Of a stretch of DNA of 64,000 bases, positions 9,401 to 19,106 are shown piece by piece; position 1 is the first letter of the stretch, and each line of letters starts with the position of its first letter. This DNA is from Chryseobacterium indologenes (lineage in GTDB: Bacteria > Bacteroidota > Bacteroidia > Flavobacteriales > Weeksellaceae): the NCBI GenBank assembly GCA_001013295.1, contig LAZY01000009.1, positions 60,971 to 124,970 of the forward strand. Reading direction: 5' to 3'. The translations under genes and the position numbers were made by a program. The notes beneath the pieces are model-generated. The model was not told the origin of the DNA. It did not search any database and saw nothing but the letters and a program-made list of their open reading frames with translations.

Positions 9401-10041
9401 GGATCAATGATAAGACGATCATCTCCAAGAATATGAGTGATTCCTTTTGCCGTAGTCACTAATACTTTAAGATTTCTGACCTGCAGGACTCCATGATTAT
9501 CACAATCAACACCAACACAAGGTTTCATTTCTTTTTCATAATCCTCCAAATACAGCAATAAGTATTTGTCTTCTAAACCTGAGAGTTTGGTAATGGGTTG
9601 AAAATCAGTTTTTGCTTCTTCAGCTGTTGCCAGTTCCCAAAGCTCAATCTGCTCAGCACCTTCATAAAATGACGGATATTTTACTTTGAAGTTATCATAT
9701 GCTTTAAAATGAGTAAATTCTTTATTTTTAATATCCACAGTCTTTAAGTCGCTCATATACAACTCTTCACTCACCTTTTGGGTTTTGTTCAAGGTGAGCA
9801 AATCCCCGTCAGTTGTAACTGCCACTCCCTGAGAAAGCTGTATACTGTTTAATAGTCTGTCTTTATAAATAAGTGTTGGTTTGAAGCCGCATACAATCCC
9901 TACTCCCTGAAGCAGCATCCTGGATAAACGGTCCTGATCTTCAAAATAATCCAGAAACTCATTGAACTGATCAGGTCCTATATATTGTCCTTTACTGAAT
10001 TTGCGGTATTGGACTGCTATACTACTTAATTGATTATTCAT
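6496..10041 (-). CDS. Giant eCIS-associated protein, paralogue A (1181 aa)
   Basis: A 1181-residue paralogue of the next upstream gene. The two share an N-terminal block (QYRKF ... FxDYFEDQDRLSR ... GVGxVCGF), a DCD-containing stretch, FASFPKHMMLG, FYNSPV, IPFYYNV, WNFEKT, the IEGHxGM segment and DFSLPYxCC. The C-terminal third, not shared, carries at least two tandem ~105-residue Ig-like repeats, each with an S-V/A-C-N/S-Y core and the phrase IFKSTDN/VYKSTDN (~residues 870-1080), then a PKD-like end. The place after the Afp12-like baseplate gene suggests a baseplate-attached fibre or receptor-binding protein. No enzymatic motif is seen. Structural role inferred; family name unknown. Confidence 0.75.
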   Translation of the reverse strand: MNNQLSSIAVQYRKFSKGQYIGPDQFNEFLDYFEDQDRLSRMLLQGVGIVCGFKPTLIYKDRLLNSIQLSQGVAVTTDGDLLTLNKTQKVSEELYMSDLKTVDIKNKEFTHFKAYDNFKVKYPSFYEGAEQIELWELATAEEAKTDFQPITKLSGLEDKYLLLYLEDYEKEMKPCVGVDCDNHGVLQVRNLKVLVTTAKGITHILGDDRLIIDPITGTKKRSRKDRIQPHPLFIDGILGTDEPQRVIMSRLIAANGVDTRFSSSHIKNMYIDVLAKNKYGQAVFEKIQAIAGILGVPTVSYQPFRESLARVINQEIGYQYAYDVLKDLMDTYSEIIKLLPKAFTKCLPDFASFPKHMMLGKLISDTQLDSFRHQFYNSPVLDDDKATQKVKFLISRFNHQVGYFDADRIMNNRERVKITQSRKLNPLSNKAIPFYYNVTEEFLKVWNFEKTGNRSHQGNLAYDTDWQSSNPGAQDDPLVFNIDRNSFYNIEGHQGMDYQKALEQIKQIRDKQQLGFDIVALSLEELVHNKDFSKAYFNEYLEQNPGMEHWHGVEKGGTFLIVYDSIRNPNVIADFSLPYICCTPKSKIHLSLPMTAVCVKSGLIPFTVSPVNGIVKAVVDSNLDGGVREIDGVYYFDPGSVSPQLLGQEITFTVNGKSTDCSIKVTSQPDIKVEIVEPIIYPGGDSVATIVNLKVSGPNFANYTYTWDFLGNDIWVPLDPDKAGYLSYKYYKLDPKNMPAIRVKVSNSGCTETVDVNLPVTKECPVISNIKYSVVDNGNDTQTFTFDWVLPSDLSEVTGLNIFTSDQPGNGWNYESGSYRPRRSITLPLGKYYIRFGLVGSCRETGSTLNLPGFDDIGIIKSHPPTASIRWKDNSGIEDRLCRQSVCNYTIEVSAADEDNDIANIQIFKSTDNSNTWNLFTDLIGTTFGDSINKAGKQSYRAVVTDKKGNKGTSNTLSYEKGNHPPAVSIKWNDTFGIEDRVCSQSACSYAVDVYASDPDGDIATIQVYKSTDNRVTWSVFPTNPQTNTFTDSVNQGVTNWYKAVVTDAENNIVTSNILSYKNVYRPAVVIDKISFPPTGNCCNTVLRTLSADAGRNQDFTLSKGDLPDRQLGIKGSASGATHYLFFWSKLSGPDVILENVNESSLIIKDIREGKYTFQFLVKDAESDAFAIARVDINVAP

Positions 10042-10082
10042 TATTGTTCATTTTTAATGATTTATTAAGGTCTTTTAATAAG

Positions 10083-10112
10083 CTTCATAGGCAGTATAAA
10101 TTGCCTATGAAG
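10083..10112 (-). other. Intercistronic hairpin
   Basis: CTTCATAGGCA (10083-10093) pairs perfectly with TGCCTATGAAG (10102-10112). It lies between the two giant paralogues. There is no strong U-tract on the minus strand, so partial termination or mRNA processing that lowers expression of the distal genes is more likely than full termination. Confidence 0.5.
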
Positions 10113-10125
10113 TCATTATTACCTA

Positions 10126-13100
10126 CTATTTTGTCACTCCTGTACAAGGATTTATTTTTAGGAAGTTTCCATTTGGATACCCTTTATAAATAGGAATTGG
10201 AGCATTTGCCAGGAAGATTTCTGTATAGGCAACATCCTGGTGACAACCTGTCGGCGGTCTATTACCTTTAGGCAATGCACATTCAAGGGAGAATTCTACA
10301 AAGCCATCTGATGTTTGGGCTGCCATTTTTTTAGCTTCAGCCTGAGTAATGATGATTTCATTATATCTACTTCTCGAAGTAGTATCCCCTTTTGGACGAT
10401 TATGTCTATCCTGATCTCCATCTGTATTACTTAAGTGTACATTTCCAATAAAGCCAGGGTATGGATTTTGCCCTCCTATTACAATACCGTTTCCTGTTAA
10501 GTTGAAAGTAGCATCATTACAAACGTGACCTGTATCTATCTTGTCTCTATACTGAATTACCACTTTCATTCCACTTAAACATGCAATAGTCGACTGACCT
10601 TTTAATTTCAGTGGTGTTAATTTATATACCGTACTACAGCCGTTAGCATTGGTTACCGTAAGTATTGGATTGAATGTTTTTTCCTCTCCCGCAACAAGCT
10701 TGTATACGTGCGTTTTTTTGTCGGTAGGCGCTTCATTATGCTGTATTGGAGTACCGTCATCAAAATTCCATGTAAATGTAAGACCTGTAAAGTCTCCTGT
10801 AACCTTAAATTCAACGGTAGCATCCGGATTGTTTGCATTTTCGTCCATTGTAGGAGCATCATAACTAGCAACACCCGGAGCAACTGATACACTTGGCTGT
10901 GCATATACGATCATCTGTGCATCCACAGGATCATCATTAACGGTAAATGTAATCGTTTGTCCGAAATAAGCTGCATTCAGCAGGCTAGGATCAAAGAAGC
11001 TTTGGCCTGCGGATTGTGTGATAGCAGGTATTGGAGTTCCATTTATAAATGCTTTTACCTGAGCATCCAATGGAGTAAGTGTCATCGCCATTGGTGCATC
11101 ATTCTGACACAGTTTGTTTTTCGGTAATACCAAGAATACAGGATCTTTTTTAGAGCAGCACAGGTAAGGCAATGAGAAGTCTGCAAGAACCTGATTGTTG
11201 GCTTCTGATTCATAAAGAAAAGCAATCGTTCCGCCCCGCGCTACACCTCCTACGTGCTCCATTCCTGATTTCCTCTCCAGGAATTCACTTAGAAGCTCAC
11301 TTACTACATCATCTTTTTTAGGATCCTGTTTTACCACAGTAACTCCATCCGATGATCCTTCTTTGGCAAATTCTGCCTGGTTCAGCAATCTCAACTGATC
11401 GTCCAGTTTAGAGATGTTCTGCAATGTATTTTGTGAATTCACTGCTCTGTTGCTGACATCGCTGGAAATAGCGATCAATTGTTTTCTGAGATCATCTATA
11501 GATACTTTCTTTTCTCTACCCGGTACCTCACCGCCTGATTTTCCGTCTTTTTGTAAAACCAATGCAATGGCATCAAAAGCTAATCCGTATTTTGTTTTAA
11601 GATCGTTGATGTTCTGCAATGCTGTTTTATATGGCATTCCTATATGACCTTCAATTCTGTAGAAATCATTATTGTCAATATTATAATTTAATGGATTCTG
11701 GATAAAATCTTCTCCTGCTAAATTGGCTGTATGATAACTTAAGTTGTAGTTCTGTCTGTCAGTCTTTGTTTTTTCAAAGTTCCACTGATCCAATAAAGGC
11801 TGATCTACATTATAGTAATAAGGGATGGCTTTGTCACCCAGTTTTACATCCATATTGGATGGGGTAATTTTAATACGTCCTACATAGGATTGAAATCCGT
11901 TGATTTTCTGCACGAAACGATTAGCAAGCATTACCACTCTTTCGTAATTTTCATCATCATTGGTGGTTACCGGTGAATTGTAAAAACCATGGCGTAAAGG
12001 GGTATATTGCCCTAATTCCATTTTTGCTCCAACTGCTCCCAACATAAGGTGTTTAGGAAACGAAGCGATTTCCGGACAACATTCCACATTCAGATGTAAG
12101 ATCAAATCTCTGATTTCGCCATAGGTATCAATCAAATCCTTTAGTAAATCATATCGGTATTGATAATCCTTCAGACCTGCTCCCGTCATTGACAGTAAAG
12201 CATTCAATTTATCATTGAGTGTCTGCCCTCCAAGGTTGAGACTTACTTTAAAAGTATCTGCAATGGAACTGAAACCTTTGCTTAATTCAGCAACTGCAGT
12301 AATCGCGCCCTGAAATTTTGATCTTAACTGATCTGCTGATTTAACGTCAGCATCCAGAATAACTCTTCTGGCCACAAGATTAGGCAAGCTATCAAAAAGC
12401 TTCTCATACGTATCATGAAGTTTATAAATAGTATCTTTTGCATCACCTCTGGCGATAAGCGCTGAAACAGACTCTGAATCTGCTAAAAGCACTTTAAGAT
12501 TGGATACCTGCTCTGATCCAGTATGATCACAATCTGCATCCTGACATGGGTTCTCATCATTGGAATAGCTTTCCAGATACAGAATGACAATTTTATTATT
12601 TAATGTTCCACTGATTTCACTGACCAGTCTAAAACTTCCTGCATTGGCACCTGCAGCTAATGCATCCTTATACTCCTGTGTTGTAAACAGCTCTAATAAA
12701 GGAATTTGCTGACCTCCAATACGGAAATGCTCATATCTCAGCACATCATTATAATCTCTGTAATATCTGTAGTTTTTGGATGTGAAGTCGATGACAGCCT
12801 CTGATGAAGTAGCTCCTTTCTGGCGCAGCGTTATCAGATCTCCGTCTGTGGTCACTCCTGCCCCTTGTGTGATCATAATTGTATCGAAGGGAAGTTCTAA
12901 ATCCGGTCTTCGGAGGTTATTGGAGGTTCCATCCGACAAAGTAGGTCCTATTTCAAGCTCTATATACTTTGTCTGAAAACCGCATACTACCCCCACGCCG
13001 CTCAGCCTGGTTCTTGATAATCTGTCCTGATCTTCAAAATAGTCGATAAATTCGTTTAATTGCCCTTCGGTTAACGCCTGATTGTCGTTGAACTTCCTAT

Positions 13101-13134
13101 ATTGGGTTGTTACATGGTCTAATTTGGTATTCAT
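10126..13134 (-). CDS. Giant eCIS-associated protein, paralogue B with PKD domain (1002 aa)
   Basis: A 1002-residue protein that shares conserved blocks over about 660 residues with paralogue A: QYRKF near the N-terminus, YFEDQDRLSR, DCDHTGSEQV, IASFPKHLMLG, IPYYYNV, WNFEKT, IEGHIGMPY and DFSLPYLCC. After that comes a PKD-type domain (VEFKVTGDFTGLTFTWNFDD, ~residues 765-820) and a Cys-containing tail. It is coupled to the Afp12-like gene through TAATG, where the stop and start share one base (13134). Tight coupling to a baseplate gene argues that it is a structural component near the baseplate, perhaps a fibre. Exact role unknown. Confidence 0.75.
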   Translation of the reverse strand: MNTKLDHVTTQYRKFNDNQALTEGQLNEFIDYFEDQDRLSRTRLSGVGVVCGFQTKYIELEIGPTLSDGTSNNLRRPDLELPFDTIMITQGAGVTTDGDLITLRQKGATSSEAVIDFTSKNYRYYRDYNDVLRYEHFRIGGQQIPLLELFTTQEYKDALAAGANAGSFRLVSEISGTLNNKIVILYLESYSNDENPCQDADCDHTGSEQVSNLKVLLADSESVSALIARGDAKDTIYKLHDTYEKLFDSLPNLVARRVILDADVKSADQLRSKFQGAITAVAELSKGFSSIADTFKVSLNLGGQTLNDKLNALLSMTGAGLKDYQYRYDLLKDLIDTYGEIRDLILHLNVECCPEIASFPKHLMLGAVGAKMELGQYTPLRHGFYNSPVTTNDDENYERVVMLANRFVQKINGFQSYVGRIKITPSNMDVKLGDKAIPYYYNVDQPLLDQWNFEKTKTDRQNYNLSYHTANLAGEDFIQNPLNYNIDNNDFYRIEGHIGMPYKTALQNINDLKTKYGLAFDAIALVLQKDGKSGGEVPGREKKVSIDDLRKQLIAISSDVSNRAVNSQNTLQNISKLDDQLRLLNQAEFAKEGSSDGVTVVKQDPKKDDVVSELLSEFLERKSGMEHVGGVARGGTIAFLYESEANNQVLADFSLPYLCCSKKDPVFLVLPKNKLCQNDAPMAMTLTPLDAQVKAFINGTPIPAITQSAGQSFFDPSLLNAAYFGQTITFTVNDDPVDAQMIVYAQPSVSVAPGVASYDAPTMDENANNPDATVEFKVTGDFTGLTFTWNFDDGTPIQHNEAPTDKKTHVYKLVAGEEKTFNPILTVTNANGCSTVYKLTPLKLKGQSTIACLSGMKVVIQYRDKIDTGHVCNDATFNLTGNGIVIGGQNPYPGFIGNVHLSNTDGDQDRHNRPKGDTTSRSRYNEIIITQAEAKKMAAQTSDGFVEFSLECALPKGNRPPTGCHQDVAYTEIFLANAPIPIYKGYPNGNFLKINPCTGVTK

Positions 13135-15938
13135 TATTTTTTGATTTTTGATATGTTTGATTGTCCTATTATGAGTTTCCCGTCTAAGATGTCACTATCA
13201 TCTGCTGCACAATCCAGAAGTCTTCCAGGACGATAAATATTGTTCAAATGGCTAAGAGCCGTCAATAAATCCGTAATGCTATTCCCCAGATTCACGATAT
13301 TGTTTCTCGATTTGTCTGACAGGTATTTTTTAAAAGCAGTTTCAAATTCAGCCAGGTCACCCTGAGCGGTTTCTTTTTCACTCAAACGATCTCCCACCCA
13401 GCAGATTTTTGCTAAAATATGGGCCGGAATTTCCTGCCTGATCACGGTTTCTGCATAGCGTCTGAAATCAGGATCCTGGAAACGATAGGCAAAGCCCGGA
13501 AGGACAACGCTCACCCTGTAGGAATAAGGGTCAAATACCTCTATTTCGCAACCTTCTTCACAGGAAGACATGAAGGCTTCCGTATATTTTATCGGGTTAG
13601 AGGCAGACTCTCTTTCTTCAATGTCATACATCACCCGGAAAGTACCTTCTATAGACATACAGCCAATACCGCCCATCTGTTTATAATCTTTGGTGGTAGG
13701 CTTCAGTAATAAATGCTCAACAAGGAAAATTCCTTCTTCTGTAAACTCATATTTGAAATACCCCACGGTAGCCTTAATTCCAGCGATCAGATCTTCCGGG
13801 TTCGAATAAGGGTTTGTTTTTTTATGGGCAGCCATTACATTTTTCTTTTCAGGATCATCTACAATCTCGAAATAATAATTACCTCCCGATGAAATACGAA
13901 TGATGATATTCCCGACCAACCTGTTATGCTCAATAGGTTCATTTAATGCATTTTCAAGATCTTCCTGATCGATCTGAATGGTCTGATAGATCGCATCATT
14001 CAGGTTTTTGATTGCAATATGCTCAGTGGTATAGGTATTTACCGATGATAAGACAATATTGCCATCTTTATCTTTGATCTTCCATGTGTAACTTTTTTTA
14101 CCTAAACCGTCTACAGTCTCAATGATAGACACTGGTGATTGGGATAAATTTCTCTGCTGATAGTTTTTAATCCCCAACAAACGGGCAATTCTCTTCTGTA
14201 CCCCGGAAATATTGTTGGTATTCCATATATCCGAATCTCCAATTAAGGTATAATTGTACCCCAATCCCCTGTCTTTACTCAGAGAGGTATACTCGTTCAG
14301 GAAGTTTTCTTTATTACTCAGAATAATTTCGTCAGCAGATTTTCCGTACAATGATTTCATCAGGAATGTATAGTCGCTGAATGTTTCCGCAAAACGGGAG
14401 ATCAAGTGATCTAAAACTTCATTTCGGCGCTCTACACTGTTATCCAATTCTTTATATAATGAATCTGTAAGCTGATCATCATCCCCCACAACGTATTTTT
14501 TGGAAACCAACTGATCAAAACCTTTAATATTTTTAAGAGCTTGTGTGAAATAGGTTCTTTTCAGATCACCATGTACACTCAATACTTCTTTTACTTTTTC
14601 AAGGTGTTTGAAATAGCTGGCAAGGATCTGATCAAAAAACAGTAAATACCCTTTTAATTGTTTAGCCAGCGCTTCTCTCTCCGGAGACGGATTTCCTATA
14701 ATACCTTCTGCTCCTACTCCGTAAGTATCCGGAAATTCATTTAAAATAGTGGCATAGTTTCCTATATCGTATGAAGTTCCCTGTGGTAGAGACAATTCTT
14801 TGTTTTGTCTTGCATCTTCTCTCAGTACTTCTTCTTCTCTTTTAAGTGTTTGCTGGTACTCTTTAACCTTTTTTTCATTGATATTTAAAGGAAGAGCTCC
14901 CTTGCTGTAGCTGAATGAACTCAATTCACACAATTCCGGCTTTCTTCCTTTTTCAATGCACAGCAGCCAATCGTTGGATTGTCTGATCACATTATCACAG
15001 CCTGCAATAGAAACGTCATGAATTTCTTTCACTCCATCAATTTTCATGATCTCACTTACGATGTCAGAAAGACGGATCTCTTTTCTCAACTGACTGTTTT
15101 TAAGCTCTTCAGTATCAATAAAACCGTTATTCAGAAGCGGTCCATCAAAGATCTGATCTGTAGCAAAGCCTTTATCAAGCATCTGCTTCAGTGAATAAAA
15201 ATGAACCTCCGGAGATAAATAGTTATTGATTGCTCTTAGTACTTTGGCATGTACCAGCTCTTCATCTGCTTTGTTTACAAGTCCGATACGGGCACACACC
15301 GCAACTTTCTGGGTTTCGACTTCTTTAATTTCTGCCAAGTCTTCACAAAGACTCCTATTGGCATGGTAACTGTCTAATACTTTAATATTGACATTAGATT
15401 TGTCGCATCCGCTGCCTGCAGCATCAATATCTTCGGCATAGTCTATATAAAGATCATACAGTCCTTTTACATCAAAGCTCTTTGTCTTATCACCGATAGG
15501 TTTAAAGTCTAATTTTCCTGTTTTGCAGTCAACATATAATTTTTCTGTTTTAGGAACCAGCCAACAGTTACGGATGGGTCTCGGATGGCCTCCAGCCATG
15601 CTAATATCTATAAACAGCTTTCTATAGTCAAGTTCGTTTAAAGGTCTTGAAGGTAAAATTTCTGTAGCTTTCAGAAACTGGGTATGAATGTCTGTTTCTT
15701 TATCTTTGGATGCCAGGAGGTCTTCCATATTCAGGTTCATTCTCATGCCGAGATCTGTAATGGCGTAGCTTAAAACCTCCAAAGTGGTAATACCAGGATC
15801 ATGAGAGTTGTAATCGGTCCAGAGTTTCCCACCCAGCTTTTCGATGTATTCAATACCTGTTCTGCGTAGAAAATGAAAATCCGTCTGATCCCCAGTTTCT
15901 ATATTTTTTGATATACTAATATGTTTATTTTCTGACAT
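13134..15938 (-). CDS. eCIS baseplate protein, Afp12/Pvc12-like
   Basis: A 934-residue baseplate component. The N-terminus contains LWTDYNSHDPGITTLEVL (~residues 39-56) followed by SYAITDLGMRMN, the signature seen in large wedge proteins of Afp/PVC-type systems. The middle is helical with charged coiled-coil-like stretches (~350-480). The C-terminal part includes GFAYRFQDPDFRRYAETVIRQEIPAHI, typical of this family's end. It follows the baseplate J-like gene by 24 bases and overlaps the next gene by one base. In the family it builds the wedges that lock the sheath to the spike hub. Function assigned from family knowledge plus gene order. Confidence 0.82.
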   Translation of the reverse strand: MSENKHISISKNIETGDQTDFHFLRRTGIEYIEKLGGKLWTDYNSHDPGITTLEVLSYAITDLGMRMNLNMEDLLASKDKETDIHTQFLKATEILPSRPLNELDYRKLFIDISMAGGHPRPIRNCWLVPKTEKLYVDCKTGKLDFKPIGDKTKSFDVKGLYDLYIDYAEDIDAAGSGCDKSNVNIKVLDSYHANRSLCEDLAEIKEVETQKVAVCARIGLVNKADEELVHAKVLRAINNYLSPEVHFYSLKQMLDKGFATDQIFDGPLLNNGFIDTEELKNSQLRKEIRLSDIVSEIMKIDGVKEIHDVSIAGCDNVIRQSNDWLLCIEKGRKPELCELSSFSYSKGALPLNINEKKVKEYQQTLKREEEVLREDARQNKELSLPQGTSYDIGNYATILNEFPDTYGVGAEGIIGNPSPEREALAKQLKGYLLFFDQILASYFKHLEKVKEVLSVHGDLKRTYFTQALKNIKGFDQLVSKKYVVGDDDQLTDSLYKELDNSVERRNEVLDHLISRFAETFSDYTFLMKSLYGKSADEIILSNKENFLNEYTSLSKDRGLGYNYTLIGDSDIWNTNNISGVQKRIARLLGIKNYQQRNLSQSPVSIIETVDGLGKKSYTWKIKDKDGNIVLSSVNTYTTEHIAIKNLNDAIYQTIQIDQEDLENALNEPIEHNRLVGNIIIRISSGGNYYFEIVDDPEKKNVMAAHKKTNPYSNPEDLIAGIKATVGYFKYEFTEEGIFLVEHLLLKPTTKDYKQMGGIGCMSIEGTFRVMYDIEERESASNPIKYTEAFMSSCEEGCEIEVFDPYSYRVSVVLPGFAYRFQDPDFRRYAETVIRQEIPAHILAKICWVGDRLSEKETAQGDLAEFETAFKKYLSDKSRNNIVNLGNSITDLLTALSHLNNIYRPGRLLDCAADDSDILDGKLIIGQSNISKIKK

Positions 15939-15962
15939 GATTATGTTTTCTTCTGTTTATTA

Positions 15963-18900
15963 TTAAATACATGCTTGTTCCGTCATAGTTACCTTATGCT
16001 GCTTGGCAGATACCAGAATTGATTTCGGATCCACTTCGATCAATGATTTTTTCTGTAAAACATTGTTCACCAATATTTTGATCTCATCAATGTAATCTAT
16101 GTAATACAGCTGCTCCAGATAATTAATCAGGTGATTAATATTCAGTTCCACATTGAAGTCAATATCTTTAGAGTCTGTAAAAGCCCACGGTGAGATATAT
16201 TTTTTAATATCTTCATCTAATTGCTGGGTATAGAATGTTTCATCATACTGCTCAAAGAATTTAACCTTTGTTTCTACTGTTGCTTCCTTATAGTTAGGAT
16301 TCACCACCTGAGCTTTTACATGCATTGTATTTAATTCATTCACGTAATTCTGAATTTTGTTCAGACTGGCTCTGCTTACTCTTGGCTGATAGACATCGAA
16401 AGCATTTTTATTTTTAATATTCGGTACCACCATCAGGGTTACATGTCCCGGAGCCATATAGGAGTTTTCAGAAGTGTGGTTCAGACATTTCACCTTAAAG
16501 ACTTCCGGAAATTCCTGCAATACCAGCTGCTCGTAATCCCATTGTGTAATTGCTCTGTGCTTATGTCTCAGCCTCTCACTCACACGTCTGTAAAATTCCA
16601 GATCTGCTTCTTTATATTTTCCGTCAAATGAGTTGTACGGCTGGCTGACCGATTTTACCTGAGGAACTCTCGTGATCAGTTTTGCGATGGTTTTTGCTTC
16701 TAATCCGTTATTCAGATGAGACAAATCATTGTCCTGATTCTGGAAAGTCGCCAAAACAGCCTGGGTATAGATTCCCTGGATTTTACATACGGCATCATAA
16801 CTTCTTTTTGATTTCGCCCTGATCCAGATTAATCCGTCGGTAAACCTTGTATGACTGGTGTTTATATCTCTTGGAATCTTGAATTTTACAATCCCTGATT
16901 CCAGGAATCTTCGGGTTTCATTCTGCAGCATATCATCTGACAGATCAACCCATTTATTGTTTGAAAGGATATGCCATTCTATAAATTCTTTTTCCTTGAA
17001 AGTATCAACTATAGGGTTTTCGCTTCCTTCCAGCATTTGGATAAGCAGTGAAACGGTTGTTTTCGGCATTGCATCCAGACCGATATACAATTCCCCTCCA
17101 TTTTCGTGTACAGGTACAATACTGTTGGTTTCAACTTCTTTTTCGTATTGTCCGAACGCATCTTCATGGTACAGCTGTATTCCTTCATTTTTTGAAGCTT
17201 CTCCGGCAGCGTCTTTACTTAAATATGAGTATACACTTTCTACTGCGCTGTAATTAAGCTCTATATCTTCAGCAAAAGGAATATAAGGCTCATTAGGAAT
17301 CAGTTTTTTCTTTATCGGATTACTTGATAATGCCAGAGTATAAAGTTTCGGATATACATCCTGTAATGATGACTGATTCAGGGTTAATCGGATGGCTCCG
17401 CTCGTTCCCGGTTCATCATGTAAATTTTCTAAAGAAAACTGGGTTTTATAAGTTCCATCTGACTTTTTGAACAATTCAATACCCTGAGCTTTAGTATTCC
17501 ATACTTCTTTTTCCAGAAGCGCGGTGTCTGCTTTGAAATAATGATCTCCATCTACAATGGACGGTTTGTCTGCCCCCTCAAACTCACTCAAACTGATATT
17601 TTGATTAGGACTAATGACGTACCCATTGTATAATTCTTTTATCGAGTTGGGCGCATTTTTCCAATTGATCTTGATGTCTGCCTTTTTCCATGTTTTGGAA
17701 AACATTTCAGGATATTTGATATAAAAATTAGATCCTGTAACGGGTTGTGCGGTGAACGGATAGTAAGGCTTTTCTGAGTTTAGTTCCCCGTTATCATTTT
17801 CTATCTGTACAGATTTTATTCCTTTTACATCAACCGATACTTCTATATTTTTTAAAACTTTTTCTGAAAGTGCTTCATAAATATCATAATACTTTTCTCC
17901 TTCGATCATCAGCCTTACCACAGGAAGGTTTGTCTGGAATGTTCCTGATAACACGTCTTTATTGTATGGGACAACGGCAGGAAAATCTTTCGGTAAGGGA
18001 AAGGAAAGCACCAACTCATCCTGTAGATTATCGGTACATTCTAAAACGATGCCTGACAGCCATTCTTTTTCCCCACTGCAAAACACCTTGATATTATTTC
18101 CAATATCTTCTTTTGAAAGTTTTTTTAGCTTCTGGGTTGAATTCTGATTAAAGCTGATTCTAAGTGTCACTCTTCGATCACCTTCTTTCAGATCAAATAA
18201 TGATGATGCTATTGAAAAGCCCAGATTAGCTGTTGGTAGTTTTTTATAAATAGATTTTTCTGAAACGGTTTCATTAGAGTTGTATCCAAACGGCCACCAA
18301 TAGTTGCTGTCTTCGGGTAATTTATCTCCCAGTCCGTCAGCTGAATTGGCTACCGGAGCCATTTTCAGCTCTCTTTTTTCCACATCATTCAAAAAGCTTT
18401 TGATTTCCACTACTTTTGCCTGGTTGGCAATGAATTCGTCTCCTGTTTTGTAAATGCGTTTTTTTCCATTGGCGTCTTTACCGCCGTCCAGCAATGTACC
18501 GCCTGGAATTCTTTCCTGAATTGCTTTTTTGGCCAATTCAAAAATTACATAGACTTTATCTGCTCTGGCATCGTTTTTCTCAATCTGAAGGATTTCGTTA
18601 TAATAGAAGTCCAAATGTCTTTTCGTCAGATTATTAAAGGCTTTTTTTGAGAAATCCAATAATTTTAAAAAGCAGACAAATAATGTAAGGTGAGGCGTCA
18701 AGCTGCTGTCTTGTTCAAACTGGGAAATAAGATCTGTAACCTGTTTTTTCATACTTTTATACTCAACGCTTTCCCTACGTGGAACCGCATCGGTATCATC
18801 ATCGCCCAGGAAGAAGTTTCCCCAGTTTCCTTTTGGCTTTGTATTATCATCTTTGTCAAAATAGTTTACACGCTTAGCAAAATTGTTTGCGAATAATAGC

Positions 18901-19016
18901 CAATCAAACAAATCGAAATCGTGTAATTCAAGATTGCCAGGATCTAATTCTGCTAAAAAGCGCTGCATTTGTGATTTTCCTTCACGATAATGTGAAAATG
19001 TATCTGTTTTTTTCAT
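15963..19016 (-). CDS. eCIS baseplate J-like protein, Afp11/Pvc11-like
   Basis: A 1017-residue baseplate J-type protein. The hallmark is the C-terminal region SERLRHKHRAITQWDYEQLVLQEFPEV (~residues 812-838) followed by VKCLNH and a VMVVPN-like strand, the conserved core of gpJ/Afp11 proteins. The N-terminal half is a large variable domain with no recognisable enzymatic motif. It lies downstream of the gp25-like gene and upstream of the Afp12-like gene, the canonical order. With its neighbours it forms the baseplate wedges whose rearrangement triggers sheath contraction. Confidence 0.87.
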   Translation of the reverse strand: MKKTDTFSHYREGKSQMQRFLAELDPGNLELHDFDLFDWLLFANNFAKRVNYFDKDDNTKPKGNWGNFFLGDDDTDAVPRRESVEYKSMKKQVTDLISQFEQDSSLTPHLTLFVCFLKLLDFSKKAFNNLTKRHLDFYYNEILQIEKNDARADKVYVIFELAKKAIQERIPGGTLLDGGKDANGKKRIYKTGDEFIANQAKVVEIKSFLNDVEKRELKMAPVANSADGLGDKLPEDSNYWWPFGYNSNETVSEKSIYKKLPTANLGFSIASSLFDLKEGDRRVTLRISFNQNSTQKLKKLSKEDIGNNIKVFCSGEKEWLSGIVLECTDNLQDELVLSFPLPKDFPAVVPYNKDVLSGTFQTNLPVVRLMIEGEKYYDIYEALSEKVLKNIEVSVDVKGIKSVQIENDNGELNSEKPYYPFTAQPVTGSNFYIKYPEMFSKTWKKADIKINWKNAPNSIKELYNGYVISPNQNISLSEFEGADKPSIVDGDHYFKADTALLEKEVWNTKAQGIELFKKSDGTYKTQFSLENLHDEPGTSGAIRLTLNQSSLQDVYPKLYTLALSSNPIKKKLIPNEPYIPFAEDIELNYSAVESVYSYLSKDAAGEASKNEGIQLYHEDAFGQYEKEVETNSIVPVHENGGELYIGLDAMPKTTVSLLIQMLEGSENPIVDTFKEKEFIEWHILSNNKWVDLSDDMLQNETRRFLESGIVKFKIPRDINTSHTRFTDGLIWIRAKSKRSYDAVCKIQGIYTQAVLATFQNQDNDLSHLNNGLEAKTIAKLITRVPQVKSVSQPYNSFDGKYKEADLEFYRRVSERLRHKHRAITQWDYEQLVLQEFPEVFKVKCLNHTSENSYMAPGHVTLMVVPNIKNKNAFDVYQPRVSRASLNKIQNYVNELNTMHVKAQVVNPNYKEATVETKVKFFEQYDETFYTQQLDEDIKKYISPWAFTDSKDIDFNVELNINHLINYLEQLYYIDYIDEIKILVNNVLQKKSLIEVDPKSILVSAKQHKVTMTEQACI

Positions 19017-19106
19017 TTGTTTATATTTATCTTTCTATGGTCAGATGCAATACTTAATGTAGTGTTTGGTAGTATTTAAAAATGGCTACAGACATCCCGT
19101 AATTCA

